From Xanthobacteraceae bacterium (GTDB taxonomy: Bacteria > Pseudomonadota > Alphaproteobacteria > Rhizobiales > Xanthobacteraceae), in contig JARBUD010000020.1 in assembly GCA_029239875.1 (NCBI GenBank), forward strand, positions 1-64,000: a stretch of 64,000 nucleotides of DNA, read 5' to 3'. A program made the position numbers and the translations under genes. The notes beneath the pieces are model-generated. The model worked only from the letters and a program-made list of their open reading frames with translations. It did not search any database and was not told the origin of the DNA. This document shows positions 35,621 through 46,082 of the stretch, piece by piece. The stretch's first letter is position 1. Each line of letters begins with the position of its first letter.

Positions 35621-36934
35621 TCAGAACTCGCGCAGCATTTCGCGCAGGGTCGCTCCCTCGGTGTAGCGGCTGCGGGCGAGGCCGCGGCGCTGCAATGCAG
35701 GCACCAACCCCTCGCAGATCTCGTTGATGTATTGCCGGCTGATGTTGGTGGTGAACGGCCGGGTGATCAGGAAGCCGTCGCCGCCGACCTCGGCCATCAC
35801 CTCGCCCATGCGCTCCGCCACCTGGTCCGGGGTGCCGACGAGACCGTCGAGCCCGCGCGAGAGCTGGTCGGCGCAGAGCTGGCGCAGCGTCTTGCCCGAA
35901 CCGGACTGCTGGAAGGCGTCGAGCGAGCCCTGCTCGCCATTGGTGGTGAGGTGGGGCAGCGGCTGATCGAGGTCGAATGTCGAGAAGTCGATGTCGGTAA
36001 TGGCGGCGACCAGCGCCAGCGTCTTCTCGTAATAGTCCGGCGCCTCGATAATCCGCGCGGCCTTGGCCTTCGCCTCTTCCTCGGTCTCGCCGAGGATCGG
36101 CGCCACCACGAACAGCACCTTGATCTCGTCCGGATCACGCCCGCCCGCGGCCGCCCGGGCGCGCACGTCATCGCGATAGGCCTTCAGCCCGGCGACGCCC
36201 ATGGAGGGCGCGATGATGCTATCAGCGGTCATGGCGGCGAATTCGCGCCCGCGCGGCGAGCCGCCCGCCTGTACGAAAGCGGGGCGTCCCTGTGGGGAAG
36301 GCACGCAGTTCAGCGGCCCGCGGCTGCTGTAATAGGTGCCCTTGAAGTTGATCGGGTTGATCTTGGTGTAGTCGGCATAGGTGCCGGTCGAGAGGTCGCG
36401 CACCACTGCGTCCGGCTCCCAGCTCGCCCAGAGCTGCTTGACCAGCTCGACATATTCGTCGGCCATGTCGTAGCGCAGCTGGCGCGGCGGCAGCTTCTCC
36501 ATGCCGAAATTCTGCGCCGCCAGGTCCTCGCCGGTAGTGACGATGTTCCAGCCGAAGCGGCCGTTGCAGATGTTGTCGAGCGTCGAGCACAGCCGGGCCA
36601 GCATGAAGGGCGGGTAGGCCATGGTGGAGAAGGTCGCGACCACGCCGAGATTGGTGGTGTTGGCGCCGATCAGCGCCGCCATCGGCGAGGGGTCGGCCTT
36701 CGGACCCATGATGTTGTGCTTGAGATACGTCTCGGTCGAGCCGCCATAGGCCTCCGAGATCATCAGCGTGTCTTCCAGCATGATGTAGTCGAAGCCGGCG
36801 CGCTCCATCGCCTGCGCCATGTCGATGTAGAACTTGCCGTCCCAGGGATTGCCGCCGCCACCAGTGAATGGCCTCGTCCACTCGTCGACCGCGAAATTGG
36901 TGAACCATCCGAGATGGAATGGCCGTGCCGTCAT
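35621..36934 (-). CDS. NtaA/SnaA/DszA-family FMN-dependent monooxygenase
   Basis: The 437-residue luciferase-like monooxygenase is a paralogue of the one at 29955. It has RPFHLGWFTNFAVDEWTRPF, FDYIMLEDTLMISEAYGGS, NGRFGWNIVTTGEDLAAQN, FKGTYYSSRGPLNCVPSPQG, VQAGGSPRGREFAAMTADSI and GGDGFLITRPF. It is the first gene of a minus-strand operon with two flavin reductases. It is divergent from a LysR regulator across 295 bases, which is the usual arrangement for a regulated catabolic oxygenase. The substrate is unknown. Confidence 0.88.
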   Translation of the reverse strand: MTARPFHLGWFTNFAVDEWTRPFTGGGGNPWDGKFYIDMAQAMERAGFDYIMLEDTLMISEAYGGSTETYLKHNIMGPKADPSPMAALIGANTTNLGVVATFSTMAYPPFMLARLCSTLDNICNGRFGWNIVTTGEDLAAQNFGMEKLPPRQLRYDMADEYVELVKQLWASWEPDAVVRDLSTGTYADYTKINPINFKGTYYSSRGPLNCVPSPQGRPAFVQAGGSPRGREFAAMTADSIIAPSMGVAGLKAYRDDVRARAAAGGRDPDEIKVLFVVAPILGETEEEAKAKAARIIEAPDYYEKTLALVAAITDIDFSTFDLDQPLPHLTTNGEQGSLDAFQQSGSGKTLRQLCADQLSRGLDGLVGTPDQVAERMGEVMAEVGGDGFLITRPFTTNISRQYINEICEGLVPALQRRGLARSRYTEGATLREMLREF

Positions 36935-37116
36935 CTATGCTGCCTCGATGCGCTTCTTTACCGAAGCGGCAGCCTAGAGCCGGCGATCGCGCCGCTACCA
37001 TCGCCAAAACCCCAAGCGATGTTGGCGCCGGAGGCCGACGCCGCATTGGGCATCGCCTGCCTCGTTGCTGAATTCTTGTTCAATTAGCTTCGCTGATGAA
37101 AACACGCGCATCGGCG

Positions 37117-37140
37117 ATCCTGCTGCGATTTCAGCAGGAT
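37117..37140. promoter_or_regulatory. Perfect palindrome in the monooxygenase-LysR intergenic region
   Basis: ATCCTGCTG and CAGCAGGAT form a 9-base inverted repeat with a 6-base spacer, 90 bases upstream of the LysR gene and about 180 bases upstream of the monooxygenase gene. It is a candidate operator for the LysR protein or an RNA hairpin. A weaker repeat, TTGCGTGC/GCGCACAA, follows at 37150-37165. Confidence 0.45.
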
Positions 37141-37229
37141 GCGGGCCGCTTGCGTGCGGCGCACAATTTGCAGAGACCCGCGGACCCCGGGGGCGAGGAG
37201 TGCATCACCGACACCAGAAAGGGCCGGCA

Positions 37230-38291
37230 ATGTCGAACATCAGCCAGATCTACGACGTCGACCTGAAGCTGCTACGCTGCTTCTGCACCATCGTGGAGGA
37301 GAAGAGCTTCACGGCTGCACAGGCGGTGCTCAACCTCTCGCAGTCGACGCTGAGCGAGAACCTGAAGTCGCTCGAGATCCGGCTCGGCACTCGGCTGTGC
37401 CGGCGCGGCCCGAAGGGGTTCAAGCTGTTCCGCGAGGGCGAGGCGGTCTACCAGGCCGCCAAGGAGCTGTTCGCCTCGGTCGAGACGTTCAAGCAGAAGG
37501 CCTCGAACATCAACCAGAGCACCGCCTACGAGCTGTCCATCGGCATCCAGGACGGCATCGTCGAGAACCCGTCCGCGCGCATCCACGACGCCATAAGGCG
37601 GTTCTCGGAATACTATCCGAACGTGCGCTTCCGGATGGAGGTGATGCTGGGCTTCCAGCTCACCGGCCGCGTCGCCGATGGCATCGTGCATGTCGGCATC
37701 GGCCTGGTGAACGACCAGTTCCCGCAGCTCACCTATGAGCACCTGTTCGACGAGCAGGGCTACATGTTCTGCAGCGACAAGCATCCGCTCTTCGCCGTGC
37801 CCGACGACGAGCTGACCATCGATAACATCGAATCGGCCGCCTACTGCAACCGCGGGCATCTCGAATATTACCACCCGGAGCGCACCCGCCACGGCATCAC
37901 CTGCGGCGATATCGGGCTCGGCATCCAGTCGCAGCTCGCGCTCATCCTGTCGGGGCGGAACATCGGCTATGTGCTCGACCACACGGCCGAACCGCTCATC
38001 GCCGCCGGTTCGCTGCGCGCCTTGCGCCCCGATCTGGTGCGCCTCGTCAATCCGGTGACGGCGATGATGGGACCCGGCGTGGTCGACTTCAAGCTCGCCC
38101 GCCGCTTCGTCGACTGCCTGATCGACGTCCATATGGAGCTCGGCCAGGGCCGTGTGCTGCCGCGGCCAGCCTTCGCCACCAGCTGCGGCACGCTGGTGGA
38201 GCGCGACGGCGTCTGCAGCGTACTGGCCTCGGCCCGCGCGCCCGCGCCGGAGCACGCCGACGCCGCCGGCCGGGCCTACAGCGCCGCCTGA
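37230..38291 (+). CDS. LysR-family transcriptional regulator
   Basis: The 353-residue regulator has an N-terminal winged helix (LLRCFCTIVEEKSFTAAQAV, LSQSTLSENLKSLEIRLGTR) and a periplasmic-binding-like effector domain. ATG 37230 is set by GAAAGGG just upstream and by the domain start. It is divergent from a flavin monooxygenase operon, which is its likely target. The C-terminus is longer than usual by about 40 low-complexity residues rich in Ala. Confidence 0.88.
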   Translation: MSNISQIYDVDLKLLRCFCTIVEEKSFTAAQAVLNLSQSTLSENLKSLEIRLGTRLCRRGPKGFKLFREGEAVYQAAKELFASVETFKQKASNINQSTAYELSIGIQDGIVENPSARIHDAIRRFSEYYPNVRFRMEVMLGFQLTGRVADGIVHVGIGLVNDQFPQLTYEHLFDEQGYMFCSDKHPLFAVPDDELTIDNIESAAYCNRGHLEYYHPERTRHGITCGDIGLGIQSQLALILSGRNIGYVLDHTAEPLIAAGSLRALRPDLVRLVNPVTAMMGPGVVDFKLARRFVDCLIDVHMELGQGRVLPRPAFATSCGTLVERDGVCSVLASARAPAPEHADAAGRAYSAA

Positions 38292-38304
38292 GCGGCGTGC
38301 GGCT

Positions 38305-38613
38305 TCAGCTGCCGGCGGGTACGTAGAGGCAGATCGTTCCCGCCGCCGGGATGCCGCTATAGGAGCAGCGGTGCAGCGACCCGTCGCCGGACGGCTTAAC
38401 GCGCCGGTCCGAGAAGGGGATCATCTCGCGGGTCGCGGGGATGAAGTAGCCGCCCCGTATCGTCTCCACCTCGCCCGGCGCGGCGGGGTGGCAGTCCTTG
38501 TTGTCGCAGCAGGCGGCTGAATAGGACCACCCGCTCGGCGCCTGATGCGCGGCGGCGGGCAGGCAGAGGAGGGCGAGCGCCATGGCGCCCGAAACGGTGC
38601 GCAGCAGCATCAT
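38305..38613 (-). CDS. Small cysteine-rich secreted protein of unknown function
   Basis: The 102-residue product has a signal peptide (MALALLCLPAAAHQ) and mature cysteines at 35, 36, 41, 83 and 95 in SAACCDNKDCHP, HRCSYSG and TICLYVP. AGGAA stands about 6 bases before ATG 38613. Similar small CCxxxDC proteins are frequent in rhizobial genomes, but no function is known to me. It is convergent with the LysR gene (13 bases apart). Confidence 0.7.
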   Translation of the reverse strand: MMLLRTVSGAMALALLCLPAAAHQAPSGWSYSAACCDNKDCHPAAPGEVETIRGGYFIPATREMIPFSDRRVKPSGDGSLHRCSYSGIPAAGTICLYVPAGS

Positions 38614-38766
38614 TTGTTCCTGATTTAGGGCGGTCGACAGCGGCGACCAGTAGCGGCAGATGAACGGTATCGGGGGCGCGTCGTTCGCGCCGCTGCCCCA
38701 CCCCGTTCCACCTCCTCGCCCTGCCGAAGGCTTGACCCGGGTGGCGCCGGCCGCCAAGCAGAGGCG

Positions 38767-39633
38767 ATGACGAGCCCCATCCTTATGACCGCTTCGTTCT
38801 CCCCTGCCGAGATGGTCGCGGCCACGGCCGCCCGCGGCCGGCGCATGGAGACGCCCCTGTCCGACCGGCCGCTGGTGTGGCATGCCTTCGGCGAGGGCCG
38901 CCCGCTCGTGCTGCTGCATGGCGGCTACGGCTCCTGGACGCACTGGATCCGCAATGTCGGGCCGCTCGCCCGTTCGCGGCTGGTGCTGGTGCCGGACATG
39001 CCCGGCTTCGGCGATTCCGGCGATCCCGAGGACAGGCTCACGGCGCAGGGCGTCGCCGCGCCGGTGCTGGCGGGACTCGACGAGATCATCGGCCCGCAGA
39101 CCCACTTCGACGTCGCTGCCTTCTCCTTCGGCGGCTCCGTCGCGGGCCTCTTGGCCGCTTCGCAGGGCCGGCGCGTGGGACATGTCGTGCTGGTCGGCAG
39201 CGGCGGGCTGCGGCTGCCGCGGGCGCCTCAGGTCGAGCTCCGCAACATCAGCCTGCTCAAGGATCCGGCGGCTCTCATGGAGGCGCACCGGGCCAATCTC
39301 GGCCTCTTCATGTTCCATCGGCCTACCAGCGTCGACGAGCTCTCCGTGCATCTGCAGGCGGCGAACGTCGCCCGCGCCCGGGTCAAGAGCCGCCGCATCT
39401 CCCGCATGGGCGTACTGCACGATGCGCTGCCGCAGATCAGCGCCCGTCTCGTCGGCATCTGGGGCGAGGAGGACGTGACCTGCAGGGGCCATCTCGACGA
39501 GCGCGAGGCGCTGCTGAAGGCGCATGACCCCGAAGCCGGTTTCCACCGGCTGGCGGGAGCCGGCCATTGGGTGCAGTACGAGAACGCCGACGAGGTGAAC
39601 GGCATCCTGGCGAGGGAGCTCGGCCTCGACTAG
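38767..39633 (+). CDS. Alpha/beta hydrolase
   Basis: The 288-residue protein has an alpha/beta hydrolase fold: oxyanion loop LVLLHGGYGSWTHW, nucleophile Ser in AAFSFGGSVAGLL, acidic residue in GIWGEEDVTC and catalytic His in GAGHWVQYENAD. ATG 38785 is an alternative start. It is not in an obvious operon; its stop overlaps the convergent oxyR stop by four bases. The substrate is unknown; many such enzymes are esterases or C-C hydrolases. Confidence 0.85.
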   Translation: MTSPILMTASFSPAEMVAATAARGRRMETPLSDRPLVWHAFGEGRPLVLLHGGYGSWTHWIRNVGPLARSRLVLVPDMPGFGDSGDPEDRLTAQGVAAPVLAGLDEIIGPQTHFDVAAFSFGGSVAGLLAASQGRRVGHVVLVGSGGLRLPRAPQVELRNISLLKDPAALMEAHRANLGLFMFHRPTSVDELSVHLQAANVARARVKSRRISRMGVLHDALPQISARLVGIWGEEDVTCRGHLDEREALLKAHDPEAGFHRLAGAGHWVQYENADEVNGILARELGLD

Positions 39634-40568
39634 AGCCCGCGGCGGGGGGCCGGCGCACGCCCCTGCTCGCGCAGCAGGCCGGCCGAATGGCGCACCAGCT
39701 CGGCGATCTCCGCCAGCTGCTTGGCGAGCGGGCTGGTCCTTCGCCAGATCATGCCGATGGTGCGCGAGGGCTCGGGCCCGCGGAAATGCACCACAGACAC
39801 CGAGGCCGAGCGCGTCTCCACCGCCACCGCCATCTCCGGGATCAGCGTCACGCCGATGCCGGCGTCGACCATCTGCACCAGCGTGGAGAGCGAGCTGGCG
39901 TCGAGCAGGTCGCGCGGCGGCGAGGGGCGCATGTTCATGTTGCAGAAGGACAGCGCCTGCTCGCGGAAGCAGTGCCCCTCCTCCAGCAGCAGCAGCCGCA
40001 TCTCGCGCAGCGCGTCGGGCTCGGGCACGGGCTTGCCCTCATCCTCGCCCGGCCGCACGAGGACGAAGCTCTCGGTGAACAGCGTGGTCTCGGCGAGCGA
40101 CGGCTCGGACACCGGCAGGGCGACGATGGCGGCATCGAGCCGGCCCTCCTCCAGCTCTTGGATGAGGCGCGGGGTCAGCGTCTCGCGTACATGGATGTCG
40201 AGCCCGCCATAGGTGCGGGTGAGGTCGCCGATGAGGGTGGGCAGCAGATAGGGCGCCACCGTCGGGATCACGCCGAGGCGCAGCCGCCCCACCAGCCGGT
40301 CGCGTGAGGCGCGCACGAGGTCGCCCAGTTCGTCGACCGAGCGCAATATGCCGCCGATGCGCAGCGCCACCTCCTCGCCGAAGCTGGTGAGGCGCACCTG
40401 CCGCGCGCTGCGGTCGAACAACTCGGTGCCGAGCTCCTCCTCCAGTTCCTTGATCTGCATCGACAGCGCCGGCTGCGAGATGCCGCACGCTTCCGCCGCG
40501 CGCCCGAAATGGCCGCAGCGCGCCAGGGCCTCGAAATAGCGGAGCTGCTTGAGAGTGAGGTTCGTCAT
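39630..40568 (-). CDS. oxyR: Hydrogen-peroxide sensor OxyR
   Basis: The 312-residue LysR-family regulator has a helix-turn-helix (HFGRAAEACGISQPALSMQI) and the two redox cysteines of OxyR at 200 and 209 in EEGHCFREQALSFCN, matching Cys199/Cys208 of E. coli. Disulfide formation under peroxide activates it. It is divergent from katG across 195 bases, the expected target. A LysR-type palindrome overlaps its start codon, suggesting autoregulation. Confidence 0.93.
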   Translation of the reverse strand: MTNLTLKQLRYFEALARCGHFGRAAEACGISQPALSMQIKELEEELGTELFDRSARQVRLTSFGEEVALRIGGILRSVDELGDLVRASRDRLVGRLRLGVIPTVAPYLLPTLIGDLTRTYGGLDIHVRETLTPRLIQELEEGRLDAAIVALPVSEPSLAETTLFTESFVLVRPGEDEGKPVPEPDALREMRLLLLEEGHCFREQALSFCNMNMRPSPPRDLLDASSLSTLVQMVDAGIGVTLIPEMAVAVETRSASVSVVHFRGPEPSRTIGMIWRRTSPLAKQLAEIAELVRHSAGLLREQGRAPAPRRGL

Positions 40569-40581
40569 AAGGCAAACTTAT
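40567..40581. promoter_or_regulatory. Candidate OxyR binding site
   Basis: ATAAG-GCAAA-CTTAT is a perfect 5-base inverted repeat that satisfies the LysR T-N11-A rule and matches an OxyR half-site in length and end sequences. It overlaps two bases of the oxyR start codon and lies in the oxyR-katG spacer. Confidence 0.5.
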
Positions 40582-40607
40582 CACACCAATCAGCAAATCC
40601 GAATTAA

Positions 40608-42944
<2,337 letters not shown>

Positions 42945-42959
42945 CACGACGACACGAAT

Positions 42960-42987
42960 CCCGGTCGCCGCAGCGGCGGCGGCCGGG
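42960..42987. terminator. katG terminator hairpin
   Basis: CCCGGTCGCCGC pairs with GCGGCGGCCGGG (12 pairs with one G-T wobble) around AGCG, 16 bases after the katG stop and just before the convergent TetR gene. A pyrimidine-rich CCTTCCCCTT follows. Confidence 0.65.
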
Positions 42988-43025
42988 CCTTCCCCTTCCC
43001 GGCTCAGGTGAAGCCGGCGAACCGG

Positions 43026-43628
43026 CTATCCGGCTTCCGGCGTCCCGGCACCGAGGATCGCCGCGAAGGCCGCACGTACGGCCTCCAGCACCTCCTCCGA
43101 CAATGCCGGATCGCTCTTGGCCACCGCCCTCGAGACGGCGATGGCGCCGATCTCCGCTGCCGCGGCGGCGACGGCGAGACGGCGGCGCTCGTCGGCGGGA
43201 ATCGTCTTCTCCAGCGCGTCTTCCAGCAGTGCCGCCATTGCCTCGAAGGCGTGGGCGAAGCTGGCGCTGACGGCGGCGTCCTGCCGCCCGACCTCACTGG
43301 CGGAAGCGGCCATCGGACAGCCCGTCTCAAGCATGTCGCGCATCCGTGGCGAGAGATACCCGTCGAGGTACTCCTCGAAGGAGGGGTGGCGGTTCCCCGC
43401 CCATTCCCGGATGTTCGCCAGATTGCCGGCGAAGCCGTGCGAGAAGGCTTCGGCCGCCAGTGCGTCCTTCGAGGGGAAATGCGCGTAGAGCGCCCCGTGG
43501 GTCAGCCCCGCCTCCTTGGCGATATCGGCTACGCCGACGCCGTCGATGCCCCGTTGGCGGAAAAGTCGGCTGGCCGCCTGCAGCAGGGCGACCCGGTTCT
43601 CCGCCGCCTTTTCCTTCGACACCCGCAT
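43026..43628 (-). CDS. TetR-family transcriptional regulator
   Basis: The 200-residue protein has an N-terminal TetR helix-turn-helix, RLFRQRGIDGVGVADIAKEA then GLTHGALYAHFPSKDALAAE. The ligand domain includes GCPMAASASEVGRQD, found in regulators of the YxaF/LmrA-like group. It is convergent with katG and divergent from a polyamine-type ABC operon across 238 bases. That operon could be its target, though such regulators often control distant genes. Confidence 0.85.
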   Translation of the reverse strand: MRVSKEKAAENRVALLQAASRLFRQRGIDGVGVADIAKEAGLTHGALYAHFPSKDALAAEAFSHGFAGNLANIREWAGNRHPSFEEYLDGYLSPRMRDMLETGCPMAASASEVGRQDAAVSASFAHAFEAMAALLEDALEKTIPADERRRLAVAAAAAEIGAIAVSRAVAKSDPALSEEVLEAVRAAFAAILGAGTPEAG

Positions 43629-43723
43629 CCTTCGAACTCCCGAACTTATGCACGGAATTTAGTTGCAGTCGCCATCAATGTCACCTCGCCGGGGAGTGCT
43701 CGGTCGACGACACCGGATGTCAG

Positions 43724-43758
43724 GCCCCCCGTGCCGCAGCTTTTTGCCGGCGGGGGGC
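43724..43758. promoter_or_regulatory. GC-rich hairpin in the TetR-ABC spacer
   Basis: GCCCCCCG (43724-43731) pairs with CGGGGGGC (43751-43758). The loop contains TTTTT. It lies between divergent genes, so an end-of-operon role is unlikely; it may be part of the ABC operon leader. Confidence 0.35.
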
Positions 43759-43866
43759 TATGGCCGGCGGCCAGCGGCGGCTAAAAGTCTCGTACGGCTG
43801 CCCAGCACCGCCGGCTTCCGCTAGGCTGGTACCGGCATTCGCGACTATCCCCACCGGCGAGACCGC

Positions 43867-44967
43867 ATGACCGTCCCGAACGACGCCTTCGTCACCTTCG
43901 AGAAAGTCCGCAAGACCTATGACGGCCGGACGCTCGTGGTCTCCGACCTCGACCTCGAAATCCGCAAGGGCGAGTTCCTGACGATGCTCGGCCCCTCGGG
44001 CTCGGGCAAGACCACTTGCCTGATGATGCTCGCCGGCTTCGAGCACCCGACCTCCGGTCGCATCACGCTCGGCGGGCGCTCCATCGACGGCGTGCCGCCG
44101 CACAAGCGCGACATCGGCGTGGTGTTCCAGAACTACGCCCTGTTCCCGCATATGAGCGTGCTGGAGAACATCGCTTTCCCCCTGAGCGTGCGGAAGGTGT
44201 CCAAGGCGGAGATGGAGCAGCGGGCGCGCGCGGCGCTCGGCATGGTGCATCTCCAGCACCTCGCCGACCGCAAGCCCGGCCAGCTCTCCGGCGGCCAGCA
44301 GCAGCGCGTGGCCCTCGCCCGCGCCCTCGTCTTCGAGCCGGTGCTGATCCTGATGGACGAGCCGCTCGGCGCGCTCGACAAGCAGCTGCGCGAGGCGATG
44401 CAGTACGAGATCAAGCACCTGCACGAGCGGCTCGGGGTGACCATCGTCTACGTCACCCACGACCAGGGCGAGGCGCTGACCATGTCCGACCGCGTGGCGG
44501 TGTTCAACGAGGGCAAGATCCAGCAGCTCTCGACGCCGAAGGAACTCTATGAGCGGCCGCAGAACGCCTTCGTCGCCAGCTTCATCGGCGAGAACAATGC
44601 GGTGCTGGGCACGCTCAAGAGCGCCTCGGACGGCACATGCGAGGTCGAGACCCCCGGCGGCACGCTGCGCTGCGGACTGATCGGCGAGCACACGCTTGGC
44701 ACGCGCAAGCTCGTCTCCCTCCGCCCCGAGCGCGTGCGCATCGTCGACGACACCTCCGCATGCACCAATGTGATGCCCGCCCGGATCGAGGAAGTGATCT
44801 ATCATGGCGACCATCTCAGGCTGCGCCTGTCGACGATGAGCGTCAGCGACTTCATCGCCAAGGTGCCGAACGCGGAGGGCGGCCGCGACTTCGTCGCCGG
44901 TCAGGAACTGAAGATCGGCTTCAACACCACCGACTGCCTCGCGCTCGACGCTCCGGCGCGGAACTGA
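43867..44967 (+). CDS. Polyamine/putrescine-type ABC transporter ATPase (PotA-like)
   Basis: The 366-residue ATPase has Walker [18 protein letters not shown]-loop [14 protein letters not shown], signature [16 protein letters not shown], Walker [18 protein letters not shown] and H-loop [17 protein letters not shown]-terminal TOBE regulatory domain with [12 protein letters not shown] follows. It is the first gene of a four-gene importer operon. The specificity is inferred from the PotABCD-type gene set. Confidence 0.9.
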   Translation: MTVPNDAFVTFEKVRKTYDGRTLVVSDLDLEIRKGEFLTMLGPSGSGKTTCLMMLAGFEHPTSGRITLGGRSIDGVPPHKRDIGVVFQNYALFPHMSVLENIAFPLSVRKVSKAEMEQRARAALGMVHLQHLADRKPGQLSGGQQQRVALARALVFEPVLILMDEPLGALDKQLREAMQYEIKHLHERLGVTIVYVTHDQGEALTMSDRVAVFNEGKIQQLSTPKELYERPQNAFVASFIGENNAVLGTLKSASDGTCEVETPGGTLRCGLIGEHTLGTRKLVSLRPERVRIVDDTSACTNVMPARIEEVIYHGDHLRLRLSTMSVSDFIAKVPNAEGGRDFVAGQELKIGFNTTDCLALDAPARN

Positions 44968-45007
44968 GCAGGTCTCCAACGTGCCTATTAAAACAGAGGG
45001 AACGACA

Positions 45008-46063
45008 ATGAAGAGCACACTCGGACGACTGATCCTCGCCGCCGGCGTGACCGCCGGCTTCTCCCTCCTCGCCGGCGCGGCCAGCGCGCGCGACCTCACC
45101 GTGGTTGGCTGGGGCGGCGCGGCGCAGACGGCGCAGAACAAGGCGATGTTCGAACCCTACGTGAAGGACACCGGCAAGAAGCTGGTGCAGGACAGCTGGA
45201 ACGGCGGCATCGGCGTGCTGCGCACCAAGGCGCAGGGCGAATCCACCTGGGACGTGGTGCAGGTCGAGGCCGACGAATTGGTGCTGGGCTGCGAGGAAGG
45301 CATCTACGCCAAGCTCGACTGGACCAAGCTCGGCAACAAGGACCAGTACCTGCCCGGCATGGCGGATGATTGCGGCGTCGGCACCTTCGTCTGGTCGACC
45401 GCGCTCGCCTATGACAAGGGCAAGCTCGGCGAGAACGGCCCGAAGAGCTGGGCCGACTTCTTCGACACCAAGAAGTTCCCCGGCAAGCGTTCGCTGCGCC
45501 GTGGCCCGCGCCAGTCGCTGGAATTCGCGCTGATGGCCGACGGCGTCAAGCCGGCCGACGTCTACAAGCTGCTGGCCACCAAGGAGGGCGTCGACCGCGC
45601 CTTCAAGAAGCTCGACACCATCAAGAAGGACATCGTCTGGTGGGAGGCCGGCTCGCAGCCGGTGCAGCTGCTGCAGTCGGGCGAGGTTGCGATGACCAGC
45701 GTCTATAACGGGCGAGTCTTCGCCGCCAACAACGCCGACAAGACCAACTTCGCGCTCTCGTGGGATGCCGGCTTCATCTACCAGGTCGACAGCTGGGTGA
45801 TCCTCGCCAATTCGCCGAACAAGGACCAGGCGACGGACTTCCTCAAGTTCATCCAGACCTCGGCCCGCCAGCAGGAGGTCGCCAACGCCCTCGCCTACGG
45901 CCCGACACTGAAGGACTCCACCGGCAACATCGCCCCCAACGTGCTGCCCTTCCTGCCGACCGCGCCGGGCGTGATCGAGCACGGGCTCGGCTTCGACGTC
46001 AGCTTCTGGGTCGACAACATCGAGGCGCTGAACGAGCGCTTCAACGCGTGGGCGGCGCAGTGA
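45008..46063 (+). CDS. Polyamine-type ABC transporter substrate-binding protein
   Basis: The 351-residue periplasmic protein has a signal peptide (LIACC-free region ILAAGVTAGFSLLAGAASA) and a PotD/PotF-like domain: DLTVVGWGGAAQTAQNKAMF, STWDVVQVEADELVLGCEEG, DDCGVGTFVWSTALAYDKGK, KSWADFFDTKKFPGKRSLRR and DSWVILANSPNKDQATDFLK. ATG 45008 is favoured over 44981 by GAGGGA at 44997-45002. It is the second gene of the importer operon. Putrescine, spermidine or a related amine are likely ligands. Confidence 0.88.
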   Translation: MKSTLGRLILAAGVTAGFSLLAGAASARDLTVVGWGGAAQTAQNKAMFEPYVKDTGKKLVQDSWNGGIGVLRTKAQGESTWDVVQVEADELVLGCEEGIYAKLDWTKLGNKDQYLPGMADDCGVGTFVWSTALAYDKGKLGENGPKSWADFFDTKKFPGKRSLRRGPRQSLEFALMADGVKPADVYKLLATKEGVDRAFKKLDTIKKDIVWWEAGSQPVQLLQSGEVAMTSVYNGRVFAANNADKTNFALSWDAGFIYQVDSWVILANSPNKDQATDFLKFIQTSARQQEVANALAYGPTLKDSTGNIAPNVLPFLPTAPGVIEHGLGFDVSFWVDNIEALNERFNAWAAQ

Positions 46064-46082
46064 CCTGACTCAGGCGACCGCG

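Noticed and set aside
35041-36934. A Rut uracil pathway from the RutF-like reductase and neighbouring monooxygenase
   Set aside because: The monooxygenase is longer and of the NtaA/DszA group, and no rutB, C, D, E or G was seen.
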